Positions 25,040 through 33,220 of a DNA stretch of 64,000 bases are shown here, piece after piece. The DNA is from Ulvibacter litoralis (lineage in GTDB: Bacteria > Bacteroidota > Bacteroidia > Flavobacteriales > Flavobacteriaceae). A program made the translations under genes and the position numbers. Location: the NCBI RefSeq assembly GCF_900102055.1, contig NZ_FNBA01000002.1:744001-808000 (forward strand), read 5' to 3'. Within the stretch, counting starts at the first letter, position 1, and each line of letters opens with the position of its first letter. Under the pieces are notes generated by a model. The model was not told where the DNA came from. It made no database searches and saw only the letters and a program-made list of their open reading frames with translations.

Positions 25040-25684
25040 ATGCGTTTAAAAGTATTTTTTTTGCTTCTTATTTTCCCTTTATGCACTCTTACGAGTCAGG
25101 AAATTGCCTTGCTACAATATGGTGGCGGTGGAGATTGGTACTCGAACCCTACTGCCCTTCCTAACCTTGTTTCATTTTGCAATCAACAAATACACACAAC
25201 GTTTCAAGACAAACCGCAAACAGTAACGCCAGGCAGTGTGGAACTATTCGACTATCCTTTGGTTCACATGACAGGGCACGGAAACGTTTTTTTTACTTCG
25301 AAAGAAGCCGAAAACCTTCGAAACTACCTGCTAAGCGGAGGATTTTTACATATTGACGACAACTACGGAATGGATCAATACCTTCGGAAAGAACTTGCTA
25401 AAGTATTTCCGAATAAAGAGCTTAAAGAGCTTCCTGGAAACCATCCAATTTTCAACGCAGCATTCAAATTCCCGAACGGATTACCAAAAATACACGAGCA
25501 CGACAATAAGAAACCTCAAGCCTTCGGAATTTACAATGAAGGTCGTCTTGTATTATTATATACTTTCGAAACTGATTTAGGCGATGGCTGGGAAAGTCCG
25601 GAAGTACATAACGATCCGCAAGAAGTTCGTCTTAAAGCTTTGCAGATGGGAGCTAATATTGTAAAATATGTGTTTGAAAACTAA
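25040..25684 (+). CDS. DUF4159 domain protein, secreted
   Basis: A 214-residue protein with a signal peptide (MRLKVFFLLLIFPLCTLTSQ). The remainder is one DUF4159 domain: LLQYGGGGDWYSNPTALPNL, HMTGHGNVFF, LLSGGFLHIDDNYG and LPGNHPIF. The domain resembles a glutamine amidotransferase-like (ThuA-type) fold in which a gatekeeper loop follows GHG; catalytic function is not established. The ATG at 25040 is preferred to the TTG at 25031. It overlaps the next methylase gene by one base. Confidence 0.85.
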   Translation: MRLKVFFLLLIFPLCTLTSQEIALLQYGGGGDWYSNPTALPNLVSFCNQQIHTTFQDKPQTVTPGSVELFDYPLVHMTGHGNVFFTSKEAENLRNYLLSGGFLHIDDNYGMDQYLRKELAKVFPNKELKELPGNHPIFNAAFKFPNGLPKIHEHDNKKPQAFGIYNEGRLVLLYTFETDLGDGWESPEVHNDPQEVRLKALQMGANIVKYVFEN

Positions 25685-26184
25685 TGACTTTACAGCATTC
25701 TCACGAAAGTACTGACTTTGTAAAAAAGACATTTCCAATTGTTGTGGTTTGCGACGGTCTGGAAAGTCCTGCCAATGTTGGCGCATTGTTTCGCCTCTGT
25801 GATGCATTAGGGATTCAAGAAATTATTTTTTGCAATGCTTCATTCAACATTCATTCCAATCGTTTAAAACGTACCTCTAGAAACACTCATACCGAAGTCC
25901 GTTATTCATTTGGAGCCGATATTCTTTCAGAATTAGAAAACCTTCAAAAAAAAGAATACCAACTCATCGCTTTAGAGATAACCAAATGCAGTATTCCAAT
26001 CGATGCACTTTCAGAAAAAAATAAAAAAATAGCGCTCATCATCGGGAATGAACAAAACGGTGTTTCGGAAGCAGCTTTAAAATTTACTAAGATTCACACG
26101 CACATTGAAATGTTCGGCGCAAATAGCAGTATGAACGTAATACAGGCGACTGCCATCGCATTACACTCCTTAACAAAACTTTGA
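25684..26184 (+). CDS. TrmH/SpoU-family RNA methyltransferase
   Basis: A 166-residue SPOUT enzyme that methylates ribose 2'-O in RNA. Motif 1 is ESPANVGALFRLCDALG, motif 2 is LIIGNEQNGVSEAAL and motif 3 is NSSMNVIQATAIALH. It lacks the N-terminal substrate-binding domain of TrmH or RlmB, so it is a minimal catalytic form and the RNA target cannot be told. The start overlaps the DUF4159 stop, indicating coupled translation. Confidence 0.88.
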   Translation: MTLQHSHESTDFVKKTFPIVVVCDGLESPANVGALFRLCDALGIQEIIFCNASFNIHSNRLKRTSRNTHTEVRYSFGADILSELENLQKKEYQLIALEITKCSIPIDALSEKNKKIALIIGNEQNGVSEAALKFTKIHTHIEMFGANSSMNVIQATAIALHSLTKL

Positions 26185-26218
26185 GAGAATAATTCTTGTA
26201 ATATACTATATTTACTAA

Positions 26219-27307
26219 ATGAAGGCTAAAGTATTAAGTTTTGCAATCTTACGAACCATTGGCGTTCTCGCTGGTGTGATTCTGCTTATTTGGTTTTTAT
26301 TCAAAATACAACCGCTTATCCTTTACATTGGTATTGCCGCAGTAATTTCATTGGTGGGGAGACCAGTAGTTAATTTCTTAAACAAACGCCTTAAATTTAG
26401 TCATACTATTGCCGCAATGGTTGCACTTATTTTAGTAATCGTTTCAGTGAGTGTTTTACTTAAAATATTTGTTCCCATTGTTGTAGAGCAAAGCAAAAAC
26501 ATCTCGAACATTGATTTCGATTTGGTAAAAAAAGACTTGAATGAGTTAAGCATGCAAGCCAGTGATTACCTTGGTTTAGAACAAATTGACCTCATAGAAA
26601 CCATAAAGCAAACTGAATTTGTACAAAACTTTAGTCTAGAACTAATTCCCAGCTTTGTAGACATCTTTTTTAATAAATTAGGACCTTTTGTAATCGGTTT
26701 ATTCGCCACCCTATTTATTTCTTTTTTCTTGCTGAAAGATGAGGACTTATTTGCCAAAACTGTCGTTGTTTTTGCACACCCCGGCCGTGAAGAACGATTT
26801 GTACGTACTCTAAACAAAATTAAAGAACTCTTATCGAGGTATTTTTTAGGACTTTTATTTCAAATACTCATATTAACGCTATTTTACTCCGTATTACTCC
26901 TCTTTTTAGATGTTAAGAATGCAGTAGCCATTGCGTTGATCTGTGCTTTTTTAAATCTCGTTCCCTATTTAGGCCCTATCATTGGCGGCGCAGTTATGAT
27001 GTTAGTCGTGGTTTCTAATAATTTAGGAGCCGATTTTTCTTCGGAATTATTACCGTTGTTATTTTATGTTTTTATTGGCTATTGCATTGCGCAATTGTTT
27101 GATAATTTAATAAGTCAGCCCGTTATTTTCGGAAAAAGTGTACGCTCACATCCGCTCGAAATATTTATCGTAATCTTAATTAGCGGTTACGTTTTTGGAA
27201 TTTCAGGAATGATACTCGCCGTCCCAACTTATACTGCTTTGAAAGTGATTGCAAAAGAGTTTTTATCTGAATATAAGATTGTAAAGCGTCTAACTAAAAA
27301 CTTATAG
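26219..27307 (+). CDS. AI-2E family transporter (PerM-type permease)
   Basis: A 362-residue polytopic inner-membrane protein with the usual seven or eight segments of the family. Diagnostic pieces are FLNLVPYLGPIIGG (about 244-257), DNLISQPVIFGKSV (about 296-309) and HPLEIFIVILISGYVFG. Named after E. coli TqsA, but most members have unknown cargo; some act in sodium/proton exchange. It lies 34 bases after the methylase and seven bases before the next gene. Confidence 0.9.
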   Translation: MKAKVLSFAILRTIGVLAGVILLIWFLFKIQPLILYIGIAAVISLVGRPVVNFLNKRLKFSHTIAAMVALILVIVSVSVLLKIFVPIVVEQSKNISNIDFDLVKKDLNELSMQASDYLGLEQIDLIETIKQTEFVQNFSLELIPSFVDIFFNKLGPFVIGLFATLFISFFLLKDEDLFAKTVVVFAHPGREERFVRTLNKIKELLSRYFLGLLFQILILTLFYSVLLLFLDVKNAVAIALICAFLNLVPYLGPIIGGAVMMLVVVSNNLGADFSSELLPLLFYVFIGYCIAQLFDNLISQPVIFGKSVRSHPLEIFIVILISGYVFGISGMILAVPTYTALKVIAKEFLSEYKIVKRLTKNL

Positions 27308-27314
27308 TAATACT

Positions 27315-28496
27315 TTGGATAAAAACATTTTAAATACTACTATTCAGCATTTTATAAAAAATTACACAGAACCCATTTCTCAGTTAGCTTTCAAAGGAAG
27401 TCCTTTTTCTGAAGTAACAACACAAGCCCTTATTCAACAAATAGAAAGCTACCAAAAAAGTAAAGATAAGCTTCCTACTTGGCACAAATCAGATGGAATT
27501 TATTACCCTCCAAAATTAAACTTAGAACAGACTTCTTCTGAAGTAACTGCGAAATACAAAGCTTCTATTGTTTCAGGAAAAACATTGGCAGATATCACAG
27601 GAGGATTTGGAGTTGATTGTTTTTATTTCGCTAAAAAATTCTCAAACGTATACCATTTTGAACACAACGAAGTACTTTCAGAAATAGCAGCACATAACTT
27701 TAAAGTGCTAAGGGCAGATAATATACTATGCGAAGCTGGCGACGGACTCGAAAAAGTATTAAATACTAAATTCGATGTAATTTATACAGATCCTTCAAGA
27801 CGTCATGATAGTAAGGGAAAAGTCTTCTTTCTAAAAGATTGCGAGCCCAATATTCCCGAAAATCTTTCCGAAGTATTAAAAAACTGCGACACCCTATTAC
27901 TTAAAACATCACCAATGCTTGATATTTCGGCAGGATTAGATGAATTAACAGGTGTTTACCAAATTCACGTCGTAGCAGTAGAAAACGAGGTAAAAGAGCT
28001 CTTGTGGCTTTTAAAACAAGGTTTTGAAGGTGCTCCAGAAGTTAAAACAATAAATTTTGCGAAAACCTCTTCGGAAACATTTCATTTTTCAATGAATGCT
28101 TCGGAAACGACTTCTTACGGAATACCGCAAGGGTTTTTATACGAACCCAATGCCGCTATTATGAAAAGTGGCGCATTTCAACACCTTTCTGAAGCATTTA
28201 CAGTAAACAAGCTACATAAGCATACACACTTATATACAAGTGAAACGCTGCAACCGTTTCCTGGAAGAAGTTTCAGTATTGAAAAAATCATTCCGTACGG
28301 AAAAAAAACGATTCGTAAAGAGCTTGCATTAAAAAAAGCCAATATTACTACGCGTAATTTCCCTGAGAGTGTTGCAAGTCTTCGTAAAAAATGGAATATT
28401 AAAGACGGTGGAGAAGATTATCTATTTTTTACAACCCTTCTAAATGACGAAAAAGTGATTTTAGTATGTAAAAAGGTAGAAATTAAAGACCAATAG
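27315..28496 (+). CDS. THUMP-like class I SAM methyltransferase
   Basis: A 393-residue protein starting at TTG 27315 (no in-frame ATG follows the previous gene's stop). Residues 85-250 form a class I methyltransferase fold: SAM loop LADITGGFGVDC (91-102), acidic strand end HFEHNE, and the motif IV-like YTDPSRR (158-163), where most RNA or DNA aminomethyltransferases have DPPY or NPPY. The C-terminal 90 residues match the THUMP-like domain found in these Bacteroidota proteins (LQPFPGRSFSIEKI; RNFPESVASLRKKW). Probably an RNA-modifying enzyme; target unknown. Confidence 0.82.
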   Translation: MDKNILNTTIQHFIKNYTEPISQLAFKGSPFSEVTTQALIQQIESYQKSKDKLPTWHKSDGIYYPPKLNLEQTSSEVTAKYKASIVSGKTLADITGGFGVDCFYFAKKFSNVYHFEHNEVLSEIAAHNFKVLRADNILCEAGDGLEKVLNTKFDVIYTDPSRRHDSKGKVFFLKDCEPNIPENLSEVLKNCDTLLLKTSPMLDISAGLDELTGVYQIHVVAVENEVKELLWLLKQGFEGAPEVKTINFAKTSSETFHFSMNASETTSYGIPQGFLYEPNAAIMKSGAFQHLSEAFTVNKLHKHTHLYTSETLQPFPGRSFSIEKIIPYGKKTIRKELALKKANITTRNFPESVASLRKKWNIKDGGEDYLFFTTLLNDEKVILVCKKVEIKDQ

Positions 28497-28567
28497 GGTA
28501 AAAATAGCGCTCATAATTAATTAATTTTAAGGCTTCTAAAAAAAGGTTAAAAAAACCTGTAAATTTA

Positions 28568-28600
28568 TTGCATTATAACAACAGAAAAATATTATATTTG
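28568..28600 (+). promoter_or_regulatory. Promoter of the tRNA cluster
   Basis: TTG at 28568-28570 and the -7 box TATATTTG at 28593-28600 with a 22-base spacer, a near-standard Bacteroidota arrangement. The -7 box ends 36 bases before the first mature tRNA base. Confidence 0.6.
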
Positions 28601-28636
28601 CAACCGCATTTTACGGTGTTAAGTTCATACAGTATT

Positions 28637-28721
28637 GGAGAGTTGCCAGAGTGGTTAATGGAGCAGTTTGCTAAACTGTCGACGGGTAACTGTCGCGTGG
28701 GTTCGAATCCCACACTCTCCG
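28637..28721 (+). tRNA. tRNA-Ser (GCU)
   Basis: An 85-base cloverleaf. The acceptor stem pairs GGAGAGT (28637-28643) with ACTCTCC (28714-28720). The anticodon loop is TTGCTAA with anticodon GCT at 28670-28672. The long variable arm typical of serine tRNAs and the T-loop GGTTCGAATCC are present. CCA is not encoded. It decodes AGC and AGU. Confidence 0.95.
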
Positions 28722-28755
28722 CAAAATTGCTTACAAGCAACAATCTTAACACCTT

Positions 28756-28830
28756 CGGGGTGTAGCGTAGCCCGGTCATCGCGCCTGCTTTGGGAGCAGG
28801 AGGTCGCAGGTTCGAATCCTGCCACCCCGA
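28756..28830 (+). tRNA. tRNA-Pro (UGG)
   Basis: A 75-base cloverleaf. Acceptor CGGGGTG (28756-28762) pairs with CACCCCG (28823-28829), A is the discriminator, and the anticodon loop TTTGGGA carries TGG at 28791-28793. T-arm GGTTCGAATCC is present. CCA is not encoded. Confidence 0.96.
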
Positions 28831-28860
28831 CTTTTGTTTTCGTAGAAACATTAAAACTAC

Positions 28861-28934
28861 GGGCTCTTAGCTCAGCTGGATAGAGCACCTCCCTTCTAAG
28901 GAGGCGGTCGAAGGTTCGAATCCTTCAGGGCTCA
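28861..28934 (+). tRNA. tRNA-Arg (UCU)
   Basis: A 74-base cloverleaf. The acceptor GGGCTCT pairs with AGGGCTC (28927-28933) through two G-U wobbles. Anticodon stem CCTCC/GGAGG encloses CTTCTAA with anticodon TCT at 28895-28897, reading AGA and AGG. CCA is not encoded. Last of the three-tRNA unit. Confidence 0.95.
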
Positions 28935-28938
28935 CTTC

Positions 28939-28975
28939 AAATCCTCTAACCATTTGGTTTTGAGGATTTTTTGTT
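28939..28975. terminator. Hairpin terminator after the tRNA cluster
   Basis: AAATCCTC (28939-28946) pairs with GAGGATTT (28962-28969), with an inner AACC/GGTT pairing, followed by a T-run. It ends the tRNA transcript and, read the other way, can serve the convergent HD-domain gene whose stop is at 28998. Confidence 0.7.
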
Positions 28976-28997
28976 TCCAACAATTACATACTTCTTT

Positions 28998-31043
28998 TTA
29001 TTCTGGATATTCTACACGAAGATGGTAGATATTGTTAAGCTTCTTTTTCAGTACCTTTTTAATTGTTTCAATCTCTTTAAAGGTAATATTTGAGTTTAGA
29101 AACTGTCCTTGCTCCATTTGCCCGTCAATAATTTTCTCTACAAAAGCATCAATTTTGGTAGATGTAGGCTCTTTCAAACTTTTGCTAGCGGCTTCTACAC
29201 TATCAGCCATCATTAAAATAGCTGTCTCTTTCGAAAATGGTACCGGACCAGGATATCTAAAATCATCACTGTTTACGTTCTCATTTAGCTCTTTTTCCTT
29301 TTTATAGAAATAATACACCAAACTAGTTCCGTGATGGGTGCGTATAAAATCGATGACACGATCGGGAAGGTTGTTTTTTCTAGCTATTTCAATCCCTTTA
29401 ATTACGTGACCTATAATAATTTGAGCACTTTCTTTCGGATCTAAATCGTTATGAAGATTGATAGAATTTACTTGATTTTCGGTAAAATAGGTCGGATTGT
29501 GCATTTTACCAATATCATGGTACAACGCTCCTACCCTAATAAGCATTGCGTTCGCCCCTATTTCATTCGCAGCAGCTTCTGCTAAATTCGCTACATTTAA
29601 AGAGTGGTGAAACGTTCCTGGAGCTTTATTCGACAATTCTTTTAAAAGCTTCGAATTCGTATCACTCAGCTCTAACAAAGAAACATCGGACACCAACCCA
29701 AAAATCTTTTCGTAAAAATAAATCAGCGGATGGGCAAACAAAGTAGCCAAACCACATAGAATAAAGTATCCAAAACGCTCTAATTCCATCGATTGAATAT
29801 TCCCCTCCTGAATTAAGAAAAAAGCAAAATACCCTATAATATAAACGAGTGTTATTTGTCCTACCGAGATAAAGAGGTTCGCTCTTTTGTATAATTCTGA
29901 AACCGTTAAGATGGTTACAATCCCTGCGATAAACTGCAAAAACATGTATTCAAAACTATTAGGAACCACAAAACCGAGTAATAATATGGTGAGCACATGC
30001 ACAAACAATCCTACTCGAGGATCGAAAAACGCTTTCAGAATAAGTGGTAAAATACAAATAGGAACAACATATACATACTTTGCATCCAACTTCACAACAA
30101 TTGTGGTTAAAAACACCATTAAAAAGATGTTGAAAAAGATAAAGGTCACCTTCGTATTGTTGTGAAATATGTCGGGTCTGTATTTTTTCAGAAATAGAAA
30201 AAGCATTAAAAACACTAATGATACTAACAAAGAATAGCCAATTAGCAACCAGTAATAATTAGACGCACTCCAAACTTGTGACTGGTATTCGAGTTTTAGT
30301 GAGTTTAGAATCTGAAACTTATCCCCTTCTACAACTTCTCCTTTGGCGATAATTCGGCCGCCTTTTTCTATAATTCCGCGATTCGGATTAATGGCTTTAA
30401 TTTCTGATTCTTTAGCGGCTTCAGTAAGTTTCGTGTTTAAGGTTACATTCGGTTTTATGGTTCTGAAAAGTGATTTTTCTAATAAGTCCTGAAGTTTTTC
30501 AGAAGCATTTTCGGGTAGATTCGCAATAATTCTTTTAGGGATATCCTCTTTTTTGAATAATTGAGAATAGACAATTTCTTCAATCTCATTTCCCTTTTTA
30601 AGATACACGATTTTATCTTCGGAATAGGGATAGACACCATCGATAACGCCGTTTTTATAAAGATTCTTTGTGATTGAAAGCCCTAAACGGACTGCCGATT
30701 CTTTTGATGTTTTGTACAAACTATCAACAAACACTTCATCCAACAGTCCTTTGAAGTCGCTTTCACTTTGTTTTAAAACTGTAGCATCATAATCAAAATA
30801 CGGAATTGCATTGGCGAGGATTATTTCTTTTTCCTTTTCAATAGCTTCCGCTTCTTTTTTTATGGTAAAACTAAACGGAGCGTACAAATTTTCGTACTGC
30901 CAAGGCTTCCCTTTTTGAAAGTTATATTTAAACTGCCCTCCTTTCGGAAGTAAATAAATAATTAAAAACGTGGAAATTACAAAAAGGAATACTTTATATA
31001 TTAAAGATTGTTTTTTTGTAAAAAGTGCAAAGAGATTTTTCAT
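28998..31043 (-). CDS. 7TM-HD phosphohydrolase (PgpH-type)
   Basis: A 681-residue membrane enzyme. An N-terminal anchor and large extracytoplasmic 7TMR-HDED domain (about 35-270) precede about seven membrane segments (about 270-450) and a C-terminal HD domain (about 475-640) with HHSLNVANLAEAA, LYHDIGKMHNPTYF and THHGTSLVYYFY. PgpH of Listeria degrades c-di-AMP; the same role is likely but depends on a cyclase not seen here. Divergent from the thiolase gene. Confidence 0.9.
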   Translation of the reverse strand: MKNLFALFTKKQSLIYKVFLFVISTFLIIYLLPKGGQFKYNFQKGKPWQYENLYAPFSFTIKKEAEAIEKEKEIILANAIPYFDYDATVLKQSESDFKGLLDEVFVDSLYKTSKESAVRLGLSITKNLYKNGVIDGVYPYSEDKIVYLKKGNEIEEIVYSQLFKKEDIPKRIIANLPENASEKLQDLLEKSLFRTIKPNVTLNTKLTEAAKESEIKAINPNRGIIEKGGRIIAKGEVVEGDKFQILNSLKLEYQSQVWSASNYYWLLIGYSLLVSLVFLMLFLFLKKYRPDIFHNNTKVTFIFFNIFLMVFLTTIVVKLDAKYVYVVPICILPLILKAFFDPRVGLFVHVLTILLLGFVVPNSFEYMFLQFIAGIVTILTVSELYKRANLFISVGQITLVYIIGYFAFFLIQEGNIQSMELERFGYFILCGLATLFAHPLIYFYEKIFGLVSDVSLLELSDTNSKLLKELSNKAPGTFHHSLNVANLAEAAANEIGANAMLIRVGALYHDIGKMHNPTYFTENQVNSINLHNDLDPKESAQIIIGHVIKGIEIARKNNLPDRVIDFIRTHHGTSLVYYFYKKEKELNENVNSDDFRYPGPVPFSKETAILMMADSVEAASKSLKEPTSTKIDAFVEKIIDGQMEQGQFLNSNITFKEIETIKKVLKKKLNNIYHLRVEYPE

Positions 31044-31111
31044 AAAATGTTATGCGATACGTAAAGGTATAAATAACCTTTCATTAATCCCACAGTCAAG
31101 TATCGCAAAGA

Positions 31112-31142
31112 TTGATATTTTGATTAATAATGTGTAAATTTG
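31112..31142 (+). promoter_or_regulatory. Promoter of the thiolase gene
   Basis: TTG at 31112-31114 and TAAATTTG at 31135-31142 with a 20-base spacer, a full match to the Bacteroidota -33/-7 consensus. The -7 box ends 67 bases before the ATG. Confidence 0.65.
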
Positions 31143-31209
31143 CGTAAAATATTCGGAAGCGAATTTTACAAAAGAATAGACCTTTTTAACAGATAAAAGT
31201 ACAGATTAC

Positions 31210-32388
31210 ATGAGTAAAGAAGTTGTTATTGTTGCTGCGGCTAGAACGCCAATTGGAAGTTTTATGGGAAGTTTATCTTCTCTAACTGCAACCCAGTTAG
31301 GGTCTGCTGCTATAAAAGGAGCTTTAGACAAGATTCACCTAGACCCTTCATTAGTTCAAGAAGTATTTATGGGTAATGTTGTTCAAGCTGGTGTAGGTCA
31401 AGCACCTGCAAGACAAGCAGCATTAGGAGCTGGTATTCCAAATACTGTTCCTTGTTCAACGGTAAATAAAGTATGTGCTTCAGGAATGAAGGCTCTTATG
31501 AATGCTGCCCAAACGATTGCTTTAGGAGATGCTGATGTTGTAGTTGCTGGTGGAATGGAAAGCATGAGTAATATTCCACATTATGTACATATGCGAAATG
31601 GCGTTAAGTTTGGCCCTGCTACGCTTATTGATGGAATGCAAAAAGACGGCTTGGTAGATGCATACGACCAAAATGCAATGGGAGTTTGTGCAGATGCTTG
31701 CGCAACCGAATATAAATTTTCTAGAGAAGATCAAGACGCATTTGCTGTTCAATCGTACGAGCGTTCTGCTAAAGCATGGTCTGAAGGAAAATTTGATGAA
31801 GAAGTTGTGCCGGTTTCCGTACCACAACGTCGTGGCGAACCTGTAATCGTTTCTGAAGACGAAGAGTTTAAGAATGTACGTATGGATAAAATTTCTTCAT
31901 TACGTCCTGCCTTTACAAAAGACGGTACAGCTACTGCTGCAAATTCATCAACTATAAATGACGGCGCTGGTGCCATGGTATTAATGAGTGCTGATAAAGC
32001 TGCCGAGTTAGGTTTAACGCCTCTTGCAACTATTTCAAGTTATGCTGATGCAGCTCACGAACCAGAATGGTTTACAACAGCACCTTCAAAAGCACTTCCA
32101 AAAGCTTTAGCAAAAGCAGGAATTACACAAGACGCGGTTGACTTTTTTGAATTCAATGAAGCATTTTCTGTAGTTGGCTTGGCTAATATGAAAATTCTAG
32201 GTTTAACTGATGCCAATGTAAATGTGAACGGTGGAGCAGTTTCTTTAGGACATCCTCTTGGATGTAGCGGAGTACGAATTGTAATCACTTTGTTAAACGT
32301 ATTAAAACAAAACAATGCCAAAATTGGTGCCGCAGCTATTTGTAATGGTGGAGGTGGTGCTTCTGCAATGGTTATTGAAAGAAAATAA
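31210..32388 (+). CDS. Acetyl-CoA C-acyltransferase (thiolase)
   Basis: A 392-residue type II thiolase, standard length. Nucleophile Cys89 lies in VNKVCASGMKAL, NEAF is present in the middle of the C-terminal domain, the catalytic His is in GGAVSLGHPLGCSG and the second Cys in AAICNGGGGAS. It joins two acetyl-CoA to acetoacetyl-CoA or works in the reverse, degradative sense. No fatty-acid oxidation partner is adjacent, so biosynthetic and degradative roles cannot be separated. It is read from its own promoter and followed 28 bases later by an NlpC/P60 gene. Confidence 0.95.
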   Translation: MSKEVVIVAAARTPIGSFMGSLSSLTATQLGSAAIKGALDKIHLDPSLVQEVFMGNVVQAGVGQAPARQAALGAGIPNTVPCSTVNKVCASGMKALMNAAQTIALGDADVVVAGGMESMSNIPHYVHMRNGVKFGPATLIDGMQKDGLVDAYDQNAMGVCADACATEYKFSREDQDAFAVQSYERSAKAWSEGKFDEEVVPVSVPQRRGEPVIVSEDEEFKNVRMDKISSLRPAFTKDGTATAANSSTINDGAGAMVLMSADKAAELGLTPLATISSYADAAHEPEWFTTAPSKALPKALAKAGITQDAVDFFEFNEAFSVVGLANMKILGLTDANVNVNGGAVSLGHPLGCSGVRIVITLLNVLKQNNAKIGAAAICNGGGGASAMVIERK

Positions 32389-32416
32389 TTAATATCTTTT
32401 TTTCAATCTGCCTCAA

Positions 32417-33166
32417 ATGAATTACGGTATTTGTAATCTTAGTATTGTTCCCTTACGCGCTGAACCATCTGACAAAAGAGAATTAGTGAACCAAATCTTA
32501 TATGGTGAACTTTTCAAGGTGTTAGAAATTCGTTCGAAATGGAGTCGTATTCGTTTGGCTTTTGATAAGTATGAAGGTTGGGTTGACAACAAACAGTACC
32601 TTCAAATTACTGAAGAAGAATATACCGAAAACGTAACACAACCCTTACATTTATCTTCAGATTTGGTCGATTTTAGTACCACAACTGAAAATCAATTGCT
32701 TTCTATTTGCTTAGGAAGTACGGTAAATACTACCAAATTGCTTCAACATCGTTTTGAAGGTAAAATTCATTCTGAAACTTTTCCGAAGGAACATTTAATA
32801 GAATCTGCATTATTGTTTCTGAATTCTCCTTATTTATGGGGCGGAAAAACTCCCTTCGGAATAGATTGCAGTGGATTTACACAAATGGTGTACAAACTGA
32901 ATGGTTATAAATTATTACGAGATGCGAGTCAGCAAGCGACACAGGGAGAAGCGCTTAGTTTTATTGAAGAAAGTGAGCCTGGCGATTTAGCCTTTTTTGA
33001 CAATGCTGAAGGACTGATTACCCATGTTGGAATTATTATGAAGGACAATCATATTATTCATGCGCATGGTAAAGTTCGTATTGATGGCTTAGACCACACG
33101 GGGATTTTCAATTATGAAACCCGAACTTACACACATCAACTTCGCGTTATTAAACGTATTGTATAA
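32417..33166 (+). CDS. C40 (NlpC/P60) peptidase with N-terminal SH3-like domain
   Basis: A 249-residue cell-wall peptidase cutting within peptidoglycan stem peptides. Residues 1-65 are a bacterial SH3 fold (LRAEPSDKRELVNQILYGE, W42, GWVDNKQY). The catalytic domain starts near 125: YLWGGKTPFGIDCSGF with Cys151, then His203 (ITHVGII) and a third polar residue, His215 or His217. No signal peptide is visible, which is common in this Bacteroidota subgroup, where it may act on recycled peptides in the cytoplasm. A strong terminator follows. Confidence 0.92.
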   Translation: MNYGICNLSIVPLRAEPSDKRELVNQILYGELFKVLEIRSKWSRIRLAFDKYEGWVDNKQYLQITEEEYTENVTQPLHLSSDLVDFSTTTENQLLSICLGSTVNTTKLLQHRFEGKIHSETFPKEHLIESALLFLNSPYLWGGKTPFGIDCSGFTQMVYKLNGYKLLRDASQQATQGEALSFIEESEPGDLAFFDNAEGLITHVGIIMKDNHIIHAHGKVRIDGLDHTGIFNYETRTYTHQLRVIKRIV

Positions 33167-33199
33167 AAAAAAGCCTCTCAAATTGAGAGGCTTTTTTTT
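33165..33199. terminator. Bidirectional hairpin terminator
   Basis: AAGCCTCTCAA pairs with TTGAGAGGCTT, flanked by an A-run before and a T-run after, so it works on both strands. It separates the NlpC/P60 gene from the convergent TPR gene. Confidence 0.9.
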
Positions 33200-33220
33200 A
33201 TCTAATTTTCACGAATTGAA

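Noticed and set aside
28568-28888. Overlapping ORFs on both strands, one similar to artefactual proteins in databases
   Set aside because: They lie over the three tRNA genes.
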